Part shown: piece by piece, positions 6,783-12,896 of the stretch
Numbering within the stretch: the stretch's first letter is position 1
Layout: each line of letters opens with the position of its first letter
Assembly (NCBI GenBank): GCA_965364515.1
Contig: CBDTXZ010000082.1
Coordinates: forward strand, 1 to 12,926
Direction of reading: 5' to 3'
Origin: JAHEDH01 sp965364515
GTDB lineage: Bacteria > Actinomycetota > Acidimicrobiia > Spongiisociales > ZC4RG35
DNA length: 12,926 bases
Translations under genes and position numbers: made by a program
The notes under the pieces: generated by a model
What the model was told of the DNA's origin: nothing
The model's input: only the letters and a program-made list of their open reading frames with translations
Database searches by the model: none

Positions 6783-7105
6783 CAGTCCGGAGCCTGGACC
6801 GGAGCGCCGTCCTGTTCGGTGTCGGTGAGAGCCTGGCGCCCGGCGTACCAGGCGAGCCCTCCGGCGCCGGCGAAGGCGAGGAGCAGAGCAATCGGCCACG
6901 AGAGATCGCGCGGCGAGAACTCGGCGGAGAGCCCGGCCATGGCGAATCCGACCATCCCGGCGACGACCCGGCGTCCGGGGACGCCAAAGCGAGTCTCGGG
7001 ATCGGGGACTCGGGACCCGGCGGTCACCGCGGCAGCATGCGCCAGTATCCAGGCGATGAGTGCCAGGAGGCCGACGACGAGCACGACTGCATAGACCCGG
7101 ACCAT
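6782..7105 (-). CDS. Small integral membrane protein of unknown function
   Basis: A 107-residue protein with about three predicted membrane helices: residues 5-27 (YAVVLVVGLLALIAWILAHA), about 46-62 (RVVAGMVGFAMAGLSAE) and 69-88 (SWPIALLLAFAGAGGLAWYA), followed by a short acidic hydrophilic tail. No family is recognised. It starts 2 nt after the ilvD stop and its stop overlaps the metallophosphoesterase start, so it is translated within one operon with both. It might anchor or assist the phosphoesterase at the membrane, but this is only positional inference. Confidence 0.75.
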   Translation of the reverse strand: MVRVYAVVLVVGLLALIAWILAHAAAVTAGSRVPDPETRFGVPGRRVVAGMVGFAMAGLSAEFSPRDLSWPIALLLAFAGAGGLAWYAGRQALTDTEQDGAPVQAPD

Positions 7106-7107
7106 CG

Positions 7108-8775
7108 TCAGTTCGTGACCGCGCCGTTGTCCGCCGACCCGACCAACCGGGCGTACTTCGCGAGCACGCCCGTTTCGTAACGCGGTGGATGCGGTTTCCA
7201 GTCGGCCGCACGGTTCGCAAGCGTCGCTTCATCGACCAAGACGTCGAGGGAACGCGACGCGATGTCTACGCGGATCGGGTCCCCCTCCTGCACGAGCCCG
7301 ATCGGACCGCCGGTCTCCGATTCGGGGGCGACGTGACCGATACACAGCCCGGTGGTACCCCCGGAGAAACGCCCGTCGGTGATCAACAGGACGTCCTTGC
7401 CGAGTCCTGCTCCCTTGATCGCTGCGGTGATCTGCAGCATCTCTCGCATCCCGGGTCCCCCGGCGGGCCCCTCGGTCCGGATCACCACGACATCGCCCTT
7501 CTCGATCCGATGCCCGAACAGCGCCTCGAGCGCCGACTGCTCCCCGTCGAAGACCTTTGCCGGGCCTTCGAACACGTCCAATTCGATCCCCGCCACCTTG
7601 ACGACGGCCCCGTCGGGAGCGAGCGAGCCGCGAAGCACCGCGATGCCACCTTCGTGTGCCAGCGGGTCGTCGATCGGCCGGATCACATCCTGATCCGTAG
7701 GGAACTCGACTCCCTCGAGGTTCTCGGCGAGCGTTCTCCCGGTCACCGTCATCACGTCGGGATGCAGCAGGCCTGCATCGAGGAGAGCCCTCAGCACGAC
7801 CGGTACGCCTCCGATCCTGTCGAGATCGACCATGTGGTAGCGGCCGAAGGGTTTCAGATCGCCGAGATGAGGTGTGCGACGACTGATCCGATCGAAGTCC
7901 TCGAGCTCTAGCTCCACCCCGGCTTCATGGGCGATCGCCAGGAGATGGAGGACGGCGTTGGTCGAGCCGCCGAGGGCCATCACGGTCGTGATGGCGTTCT
8001 CGAACGCCTCCCTGGTCATGATCTGACGGGGCCGGATGCGATTGCGGAGCAGGTCCATGACCGCCTCGCCGGATCGCACTGCGTAGTCCCGAAGTCGTGG
8101 GTCGACGGCGGGAACCGACGCCGAGCCCGGAAGTGACATCCCGATCGCCTCGCCGACCGACGCCATCGTGTTGGCGGTGAACATCCCTGCGCACGACCCG
8201 GCTCCAGGGCAGGCGCTCTTTTCGATCTCGGTGAGCTGCTCGGTCGTGATCCGCCCCTCGGAGTGGGCGCCGATCCCCTCGAACACGTCGACGATCGAGA
8301 TGTCCTTCCCGGCATACCGGCCGGGAAGGCTCGAACCGCCGTAGAGGAACACCGACGGCAGATTGGTGCGGGCGGCGGACATGAGCATCCCGGGGAGTGA
8401 CTTGTCGCAGCCTGCGATGGTGACGAGCCCGTCGAACCGCTCGCCGTGGGCGACCAACTCGACCGAATCCGCGATCACTTCTCTCGAAACCAGCGACGCC
8501 CGCATCCCTTCGTGCCCCATCGAGATGCCGTCGGACACGGCGATGGTCGTGAACACGAGCCCGACTCCACCGTTTTCGATGACGCCGGTCTTCGAGGCCC
8601 GCGCGAGTTCGGGGCCCGTCACGTTGCACGGGGTCACCTCGTTCCCGGCCGAGACCAGGCCGATCTGGGGCTTGTCGAAATCGTCATCGGTGAGGCCGAC
8701 TGCTCGGAGCATCGCCCTGGCCCCTGCCTTCGCAGGGCCCTCGGTCACGTCCTGGGAGTGAATCTTGAGGTCCAT
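7108..8775 (-). CDS. ilvD: Dihydroxy-acid dehydratase
   Basis: A 555-residue IlvD (EC 4.2.1.9), full length. It dehydrates 2,3-dihydroxy-isovalerate and 2,3-dihydroxy-3-methylvalerate to the keto acids that precede valine and isoleucine. Iron-sulfur ligands are Cys50 (TPCNVT), Cys123 (AGCDKSLPGM) and Cys195 (CPGAGSCAGMFTANTM). Magnesium-site residues include Asp82, Asp124 and Lys125 (normally carbamylated). The C-terminal block DGRFSGGTTGLCIGHVAPE is also typical. The ATG at 8775 is chosen over upstream codons because the family N-terminus begins at MDLKIHSQDVTEGP and a TACCCT box lies 7 nt before it; the extra upstream residues would come from repeat DNA. It heads an operon with a membrane protein and a phosphoesterase. 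Confidence 0.95.
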   Translation of the reverse strand: MDLKIHSQDVTEGPAKAGARAMLRAVGLTDDDFDKPQIGLVSAGNEVTPCNVTGPELARASKTGVIENGGVGLVFTTIAVSDGISMGHEGMRASLVSREVIADSVELVAHGERFDGLVTIAGCDKSLPGMLMSAARTNLPSVFLYGGSSLPGRYAGKDISIVDVFEGIGAHSEGRITTEQLTEIEKSACPGAGSCAGMFTANTMASVGEAIGMSLPGSASVPAVDPRLRDYAVRSGEAVMDLLRNRIRPRQIMTREAFENAITTVMALGGSTNAVLHLLAIAHEAGVELELEDFDRISRRTPHLGDLKPFGRYHMVDLDRIGGVPVVLRALLDAGLLHPDVMTVTGRTLAENLEGVEFPTDQDVIRPIDDPLAHEGGIAVLRGSLAPDGAVVKVAGIELDVFEGPAKVFDGEQSALEALFGHRIEKGDVVVIRTEGPAGGPGMREMLQITAAIKGAGLGKDVLLITDGRFSGGTTGLCIGHVAPESETGGPIGLVQEGDPIRVDIASRSLDVLVDEATLANRAADWKPHPPRYETGVLAKYARLVGSADNGAVTN

Positions 8776-8782
8776 GCGCCAC

Positions 8783-8788
8783 AGGGTA
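8783..8788 (-). promoter_or_regulatory. -10 box of a leaderless promoter for ilvD
   Basis: Minus-strand TACCCT is followed by a 7-nt spacer (gtggcgc) and the ATG at 8775, with no Shine-Dalgarno sequence. The -35 position (about 8806-8811) falls inside the heptanucleotide repeat tract and shows no consensus hexamer. Confidence 0.55.
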
Positions 8789-8793
8789 CGCGT

Positions 8794-8870
8794 TCGGACG
8801 CCGTGCGATAGGCGCAGTGCGACATGCGCTGTGCGGCGTGCGGCTTGCGACATGCGCTACACGCTCGGCG
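8794..8870. repeat. Degenerate heptanucleotide tandem repeat
   Basis: Eleven consecutive 7-bp units, most ending in GCG. In phase they read TCGGACG, CCGTGCG, ATAGGCG, CAGTGCG, ACATGCG, CTGTGCG, GCGTGCG, GCTTGCG, ACATGCG, CTACACG, CTCGGCG. Within it the 13-mer TGCGACATGCGCT occurs twice (8818-8830 and 8846-8858), 28 bp or four units apart. The tract covers the expected -35 region of ilvD. It is non-coding on both strands by inspection. Confidence 0.65.
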
Positions 8871-8923
8871 ACGTGAGCATGAGCAAGGAGCTCGCCGAGA
8901 CTTGGAGGCGCGGACCCCAGCAG

Positions 8924-8967
8924 GCTCAACGCAGTCACCTGAGAGCGCGCCGCGCCGAGCGTTGAGC
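8924..8967. repeat. Perfect 9-bp inverted repeat in ilvD-glgP gap
   Basis: GCTCAACGC (8924-8932) and GCGTTGAGC (8959-8967) are exact reverse complements separated by 26 bp of very GC-rich DNA. It lies midway between the two divergent promoters. It could be a split operator or a weak transcript hairpin. Confidence 0.5.
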
Positions 8968-9042
8968 AGACGGCCCAGAGCGCAGTCGTTGCGCGCACGG
9001 CCGCAGCCCGCAGTACGGGGGCGCATGACGAAGCGCACTCGA

Positions 9043-9071
9043 TGCACAGGCCAGAGCGCTGGAGCTAACGT
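9043..9071 (+). promoter_or_regulatory. Promoter candidate for glgP
   Basis: TGCACA (9043-9048; four of six matches to TTGACA), a 17-bp spacer, then TAACGT (9066-9071). The start of transcription would be about 9078, which is exactly an in-frame TTG, leaving a 33-nt leader before the ATG at 9111. The spacer carries a CCAG/CTGG dyad (9051-9062) that could bind a regulator. Confidence 0.5.
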
Positions 9072-9089
9072 GACCGGTTGAGTCTTCCA

Positions 9090-9102
9090 GCTTTCAGAAA
9101 GC
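9090..9102 (+). promoter_or_regulatory. Leader hairpin next to the glgP start
   Basis: GCTTT (9090-9094) pairs with AAAGC (9098-9102) around the loop CAG. The right arm includes most of the AGAAAG that could act as ribosome site for the ATG at 9111. Immediately after comes CACCTCCT (9102-9109), identical to the anti-Shine-Dalgarno end of 16S rRNA instead of complementary to it. Function is not established. Confidence 0.3.
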
Positions 9103-9110
9103 ACCTCCTC

Positions 9111-11255
9111 ATGTCACGTATCCCGACGCTTTCCAATGCCGAGTTCCCCGTTCCCCAGAGCCTGGGGCGGGTCGTCGACCTCGCCCACAACCTCTGGTGG
9201 TCCTGGCATCCCGAGGGACGCGACCTCTGGGTACAACTCAATGCCACGGCGTGGGAGCAGTACCACAACCCCATTCAGCTCCTGGCGGCCATCGATCGAT
9301 CCACTTGGCTCGAACTCGAACAGCTCGAGGCAGTCCACGACGCCTACAACGCCGCCGTGCATGCATTCGACAAGTACATGTCTGGTCGCAAGACGTGGAT
9401 GAGTCGCCAGTCCGCCGAGCTCGACGGACCGGTCGCCTACTTCTGCACCGAGTTCGGAGTGCACCCGTCGCTCCCGCTCTACTCGGGAGGTCTGGGCATC
9501 CTGGCGGGCGATCACGCCAAGTCCGCCTCCGACCTCGGGATCCCGTTCGTCGGTGTCGGTCTGTTCTACCGGCGCGGGTACTTCCGTCAAGAAGTCGACC
9601 CGAACGGAGACCAGCAACACATCTATCCGACACTCGACGTCCACGACCTTCCGATCAGACCTGTCGCCGGGCCGGGCGGCGGCCAGCTGAAGGTCCCCGT
9701 CGAGTTGCCGGGACGAGAGGTCATGGTGGCCGTCTGGAAGCTGGACGTCGGGCTGACCGAGTTGCTGCTCCTGGACACCGACATACCCGAGAACTCGCTC
9801 TCCGACCGTCCGATCACCCACCAGCTGTACGTGTCGGGGCGTGAGATGCGGTTCTGTCAGGAGCTGATCCTCGGCGTCGGAGGCGTGCGCGCTCTGGATG
9901 CCATCGGGATCGAGCCGAGTGTCTTCCACGTCAACGAGGGGCACGCAGCGATGTCGAACCTCGAGCGCACCGCTCTCGAGGTCGAGCGCGGGCTCACGCT
10001 GGATGCAGCCAGGGCCAAGCTGAGGTCTCGAACGCTCTTCACGTTGCACACGCCGGTACCCGCAGGGAACGAGACCTTCCATCGCTCGATCGCCGAGAAG
10101 TACCTCGGGCCTTGGGCGACTCGACTCGGGCTGTCGATGCCCGAGTTGCTGAACCTGGCTTCGGCGGAAGAGGGGAACATCGAGATGTTCGACCTCGGCG
10201 CGCTGGCGATTCGCTCGGCTGCGATCACCAATGGTGTCTCGGAGAAGCACGGTGAGGTGTCGACCGAGAGCTGGCACCATCTCATCGGAGGCGATGCTGC
10301 GTCGGTCACCAACGGAGTCCACACCCCCACATGGCTCGGTCGTGACGGCGGCAAGATGCTCTCAAGTGCTCTGGGTCGATCCTGGCCCACCAAGCTGCTG
10401 GAGAGTCCCGAGCTGCTCGAGCGCGCCCGGGAGCTACCGGACACAACGATCTGGAATGCGCACCAGGGGCGCAAGGAGATCTTCGCTCGCTTCGCCAGGG
10501 GCAGGCTTCGGAGCCAGCTGGCCCGACACGGCGCATCTCCAGACGAACTGAGAGCCGTCGAGTCGATGCTCCCGACGGACCGCCTGACGCTCGGATTCGC
10601 TCGGCGCTTCGCCACCTACAAGCGGGCAACGCTCATGTTCCGGGATCGCCAACGGCTCCACTACATCCTCACCAATCCAGAGCGGCCGATCCAGATCGTG
10701 TTCGCCGGGAAGGCCCACCCTGCCGACAAGCTCGGCCAGGCGTTCATCCGCGAACTCTCGGAGTTGTCTCACTCCGACGACTTCGCCGGCCACGTCTACG
10801 TTCTCGAGGACTACGACGCCCGGGTCGCTCGCTTCCTGGTCCAAGGCGTCGACGTGTGGGTGAACAACCCGCGCCCACCGATGGAGGCGTCAGGCACATC
10901 CGGGATGAAGGCGGCCATCAACGGCGTGCCGAATCTCTCGGTGCTCGACGGCTGGTGGATCGAGGGGTTCAACGGCCGAAACGGTTGGGCGTTCGGCTAC
11001 GACCAGGCGAATCCGGACTACGAGGGCGCCGACAATCATGACGCCAACCAGTTCTACGAGGTTCTCGCAGACCAGGTGGCACCCCTCTACTACGACGTCG
11101 ACCCCGAGACCGGCCTCTCCGCCGGCTGGATCGAGGTCATGCGTGAAGCGATCACGTCGTCGATCCGGGCCTTCTCCACCCACCGCATGGTCGCCGACTA
11201 CTGCGATCTCGCCTATTTCCCGATGGGAGCTTCGAACCTGGTCAAGGCGGACTGA
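9111..11255 (+). CDS. glgP: Alpha-glucan (glycogen/maltodextrin) phosphorylase with DUF3417 N-terminus
   Basis: A GT35 phosphorylase of 714 residues, which releases glucose-1-phosphate from alpha-1,4-glucans. The N-terminal DUF3417 region carries VVDLAHNLWWSWHPEGRDLW. The core shows FCTEFGVHPSLPLYSGGLGI then LAGDHAKSASDLGIPFVGVG, HVNEGHAAM, HTPVPAGNE, and the PLP-lysine motif MEASGTSGMKAAINGVPNLS with Lys600 as the cofactor lysine, followed by DGWWIEGFNGRNGW. This is the short prokaryotic type lacking the allosteric sites of animal enzymes. Start choice is uncertain: the ATG at 9111 is used, with a weak AGAAAG ribosome site (9096-9101); an in-frame TTG at 9078 adds 11 residues and sits 6 nt behind a TAACGT box. 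The last 43 bp overlap the 3' end of convergent queG. Confidence 0.92.
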   Translation: MSRIPTLSNAEFPVPQSLGRVVDLAHNLWWSWHPEGRDLWVQLNATAWEQYHNPIQLLAAIDRSTWLELEQLEAVHDAYNAAVHAFDKYMSGRKTWMSRQSAELDGPVAYFCTEFGVHPSLPLYSGGLGILAGDHAKSASDLGIPFVGVGLFYRRGYFRQEVDPNGDQQHIYPTLDVHDLPIRPVAGPGGGQLKVPVELPGREVMVAVWKLDVGLTELLLLDTDIPENSLSDRPITHQLYVSGREMRFCQELILGVGGVRALDAIGIEPSVFHVNEGHAAMSNLERTALEVERGLTLDAARAKLRSRTLFTLHTPVPAGNETFHRSIAEKYLGPWATRLGLSMPELLNLASAEEGNIEMFDLGALAIRSAAITNGVSEKHGEVSTESWHHLIGGDAASVTNGVHTPTWLGRDGGKMLSSALGRSWPTKLLESPELLERARELPDTTIWNAHQGRKEIFARFARGRLRSQLARHGASPDELRAVESMLPTDRLTLGFARRFATYKRATLMFRDRQRLHYILTNPERPIQIVFAGKAHPADKLGQAFIRELSELSHSDDFAGHVYVLEDYDARVARFLVQGVDVWVNNPRPPMEASGTSGMKAAINGVPNLSVLDGWWIEGFNGRNGWAFGYDQANPDYEGADNHDANQFYEVLADQVAPLYYDVDPETGLSAGWIEVMREAITSSIRAFSTHRMVADYCDLAYFPMGASNLVKAD

Positions 11256-12316
11256 AGCGCTCGAGCGGCGTCGGAACCCGGCCTGGTCGCATCGATGGAC
11301 GAGAGCACCTCACGAGCCCGCTCGGTCCCGATGCGTCCGAGCGCCCAGATGGCGTGTTCGGCCAGGAGCTCGTCGTCGCTCCGGGCATGCTCTCCGAGCA
11401 CTTCGACGGCAGCGTCGCCACCGGTGTTGCCGAGGGCGACGAGCAGATTGCGTTTGAGGAAACGCATCTTGCGGCCCGGCACGTAGAAGCGATCGAATCG
11501 AGCGTCGAGTTCTGCATCTTCGAGACCGAGGAGCTCGATGAGATCCGGCCTCCCCCGCTCGACGACGGCCGACTCTGCAATCCGCGATCCCGGAGGGCAC
11601 GCGTCGAGGCAGTCGTCGCATCCGTAGATCCGATCTCCGATCGCCTCGCGAAGTTCGATCGGGAGCGATCCGCGCTGTTGGAGAAGTGCGGCGATACATC
11701 GTCTCGCATCGAGCACTCCGGGTGCGACGAGCGCCCCGGTCGGACAGGCCGGCAGACACGCAGAGCACGAACCGCAGGTGCGCTCGTCCGGTGGGGTCGG
11801 CTCCAGATCCGCAGATGTGGCAACGGAGCCGAGCAGAATCCATGGGCCGAACCTGTGGGTGAGCACCATGGTGTTCTTGCCCCACCAGCCGATCCCCGCT
11901 CTCACCGCCGCTCCGCGATCGACCAGGCGGTTGTCGTCGACCAGAACCTCCGCTCGGTGCCCCTCGGCCCTCAGTCCGGCTGCGACCGTGTGGAGCGCGG
12001 ATCGGAGCGGCTGGTAGTGATCATCGGTGGCGAAGCGGGCGATTCGGCCGGTTCCCGCTCTCACAGGACCCGGTTGCCCGGACTCGGGGACGTAGGCCCG
12101 AGCGGCAACGACGAGCGATCTCGCCCAGGGCAAGCTCAGGGTGATGTCGGTTGACCGTTCCGGGTCCGTGAACGTGAACCCGAGCCGATCGGACAGGCCC
12201 TCGGCCTTGCGTCGCTCGAGCTCGCGGCGGACATCCTCGAAAGGCTGGACGTCGCAGACCCCGATGCGATCGATGCCGAGTGCCGGAGCCGACTCGATGA
12301 GCGTGACGGTGTCCAC
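11213..12316 (-). CDS. queG: Epoxyqueuosine reductase
   Basis: A 367-residue QueG, the cobalamin-dependent iron-sulfur enzyme that reduces epoxyqueuosine to queuosine in tRNA, the last step of the pathway. The N-terminal DUF1730 region includes VDDNRLVDRGAAVRAGIGWW followed by GKNTM, where Asp127 aligns with the proposed catalytic Asp. Two [4Fe-4S] motifs follow: C181-G-S-C184-S-A-C187-LPA-C191-PTGAL, and C207 with C233-D-D-C236-LDA-C240-P. A HEAT-like repeat (LAEHAIWALGRIG) forms the C-terminal part, as usual for tRNA contact. The GTG start lies 6 nt behind a TATCCT box. No other queuosine genes are in the window. The 3' end overlaps convergent glgP by 43 bp. Confidence 0.93.
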   Translation of the reverse strand: MDTVTLIESAPALGIDRIGVCDVQPFEDVRRELERRKAEGLSDRLGFTFTDPERSTDITLSLPWARSLVVAARAYVPESGQPGPVRAGTGRIARFATDDHYQPLRSALHTVAAGLRAEGHRAEVLVDDNRLVDRGAAVRAGIGWWGKNTMVLTHRFGPWILLGSVATSADLEPTPPDERTCGSCSACLPACPTGALVAPGVLDARRCIAALLQQRGSLPIELREAIGDRIYGCDDCLDACPPGSRIAESAVVERGRPDLIELLGLEDAELDARFDRFYVPGRKMRFLKRNLLVALGNTGGDAAVEVLGEHARSDDELLAEHAIWALGRIGTERAREVLSSIDATRPGSDAARALQSALTRFEAPIGK

Positions 12317-12322
12317 GTAACG

Positions 12323-12328
12323 AGGATA
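12323..12328 (-). promoter_or_regulatory. -10 box of a leaderless promoter for queG
   Basis: Minus-strand TATCCT, one base from the TATAAT consensus at two positions, is followed by 6 nt (cgttac) and the GTG start. No Shine-Dalgarno sequence is present. The 6-bp dyad at 12329-12343 adjoins it upstream. Confidence 0.55.
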
Positions 12329-12343
12329 CGAGGCAGGGCCTCG
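12329..12343 (-). terminator. 6-bp dyad between flp and queG: terminator or operator
   Basis: CGAGGC (12329-12334) and GCCTCG (12338-12343) form a perfect stem with a 3-nt loop. It is 30 nt past the pilin stop codon and directly upstream of the queG -10 box. It could end pilin transcription, act as an operator in the queG promoter spacer, or both. Confidence 0.35.
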
Positions 12344-12373
12344 GGTTCCTGTCCGCTGGCCCGGCTCGGTGCC

Positions 12374-12544
12374 TCAGACGTTCATCGAACTGGCGATGTC
12401 GGAATACATACCCGACACTTCTTCACCGGCCAGGCTCAGCGCGAGAATCGAAACGACGGCGATCAACACGACCAACAGCGCCCATTCGGCGAGCGCAGCG
12501 CCGCGCTCGGAGTCCTCGGATCGAAAGAATGCCCACATACCCAT
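12374..12544 (-). CDS. flp: Flp-type IVb pilin subunit
   Basis: A 56-residue Flp/Fap-type prepilin: a short leader MGMWAFFRSEDSERG, then a hydrophobic helix AALAEWALLVVLIAVVSILA and a short polar tail. Cleavage after Gly15 by a TadV-type prepilin peptidase would leave Glu20 at mature position +5, as in the family. The next residue is Trp21 where Flp pilins usually carry Tyr. The ATG at 12544 is chosen because GGGAGG (12558-12553) lies 8 nt upstream. This is the best ribosome site among the minus-strand genes, consistent with high expression of a structural subunit. No Tad assembly genes are in the window. An alternative is a small secreted or membrane protein with a pilin-like helix. Confidence 0.82.
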   Translation of the reverse strand: MGMWAFFRSEDSERGAALAEWALLVVLIAVVSILALSLAGEEVSGMYSDIASSMNV

Positions 12545-12565
12545 GTGTATTACCTCCCGCCGATC

Positions 12566-12593
12566 AACGTACCCGAGGTGGAACGGGCTCCAA
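12566..12593 (-). promoter_or_regulatory. Promoter candidate for the Flp pilin gene
   Basis: Minus strand TTGGAG (12593-12588), a 16-bp spacer, then TACGTT (12571-12566). The transcript would start near 12559, so the leader would be about 15 nt and begin almost at the GGGAGG ribosome site. The -10 hexamer is identical to that of the neighbouring four-cysteine gene. Confidence 0.45.
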
Positions 12594-12614
12594 CGGGCCG
12601 ATCGAATCATTGGG

Positions 12615-12669
12615 CCCTGACTGGTATCGGTGCCGCCAGGTTCCGCCCCGGCACCGATCCCACTCAGGG
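12615..12669 (-). terminator. Large near-perfect hairpin after the four-cysteine gene
   Basis: A 55-bp inverted repeat. The inner arms are ATCGGTGCCG (12626-12635) and CGGCACCGAT (12649-12658), a perfect 10-bp stem with a 13-nt loop. It is extended by TGG/CCA (12622-12624 with 12660-12662) and CCCTGA/TCAGGG (12615-12620 with 12664-12669), interrupted by two single mismatches: 19 pairs in 21 positions. It begins 5 nt after the stop of the 71-residue gene and lies upstream of the pilin -35 box. There is no U-tract. Termination of the 71-residue gene's transcript is the simplest role. Confidence 0.7.
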
Positions 12670-12674
12670 TGATC

Positions 12675-12890
12675 TCACGCCGAAGCGGCGTCCCGTCCGG
12701 AGTCTTCGGACTCGGTCTCCTCGGTGACCAATCGAAGTCGCGGGACCAGTCCGGCGTCGGCCAAGGTGTCGATGGCGGCCTGCTCGACCCCGTCGAGTTC
12801 GAGCGGCCCCTCGGAGAACAGCACCATCACGACACAGTCGCGGCAGGTCGTCGTCTCCCGCATGAGGCAGGTATCACAGTCGATGAGCAT
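12675..12890 (-). CDS. Small four-cysteine (CxxC...CxxC) protein of unknown function
   Basis: A 71-residue protein starting MLIDCDTCLMRETTTCRDCV. Cys5, Cys8, Cys16 and Cys19 form two CxxC knuckles 7 residues apart, a likely zinc or iron site. The rest is a predicted strand and helix (VVMVLFSEGPLELDGVEQAA, then IDTLADAGLVPRLRLV) with an acidic tail. I know similar short conserved proteins in actinobacteria but no assigned function. The ATG at 12890 has a TACGTT box 6 nt upstream, again the leaderless pattern. It ends 16 bp from the core of the large hairpin and is probably monocistronic. A regulator or metal-binding accessory protein are possibilities. Confidence 0.75.
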   Translation of the reverse strand: MLIDCDTCLMRETTTCRDCVVMVLFSEGPLELDGVEQAAIDTLADAGLVPRLRLVTEETESEDSGRDAASA

Positions 12891-12896
12891 GCTCGC

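Larger units (their letters stand above)
8776..9110. other. Divergent intergenic region ilvD-glgP, no gene seen
   Basis: In these 335 bp the open frames translate into arginine- and alanine-rich strings typical of GC-rich non-coding DNA, and no tRNA-like or riboswitch-like fold was recognised. It holds the ilvD -10 box, the heptanucleotide repeat, a 9-bp inverted repeat (8924-8967), the glgP promoter candidate and a short leader hairpin. No glycine, T-box or peptide-leader attenuator for ilvD was recognised. Confidence 0.6.

Noticed and set aside
4831..6987. Minus-strand open frame of 718 codons across azlC and azlD
   Set aside because: It is an arginine- and serine-rich shadow opposite two genes with clear AzlC and AzlD features.
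8776..8853. Upstream extension of ilvD by 26 codons
   Set aside because: The extra residues are encoded by heptanucleotide repeat DNA, do not match the family N-terminus, and would place the -10 box inside the gene.
8824..9081. Possible small gene or peptide leader in the ilvD-glgP gap
   Set aside because: The frames lack ribosome sites and are arginine-rich. No run of Val, Leu or Ile codons as in an attenuator was seen.
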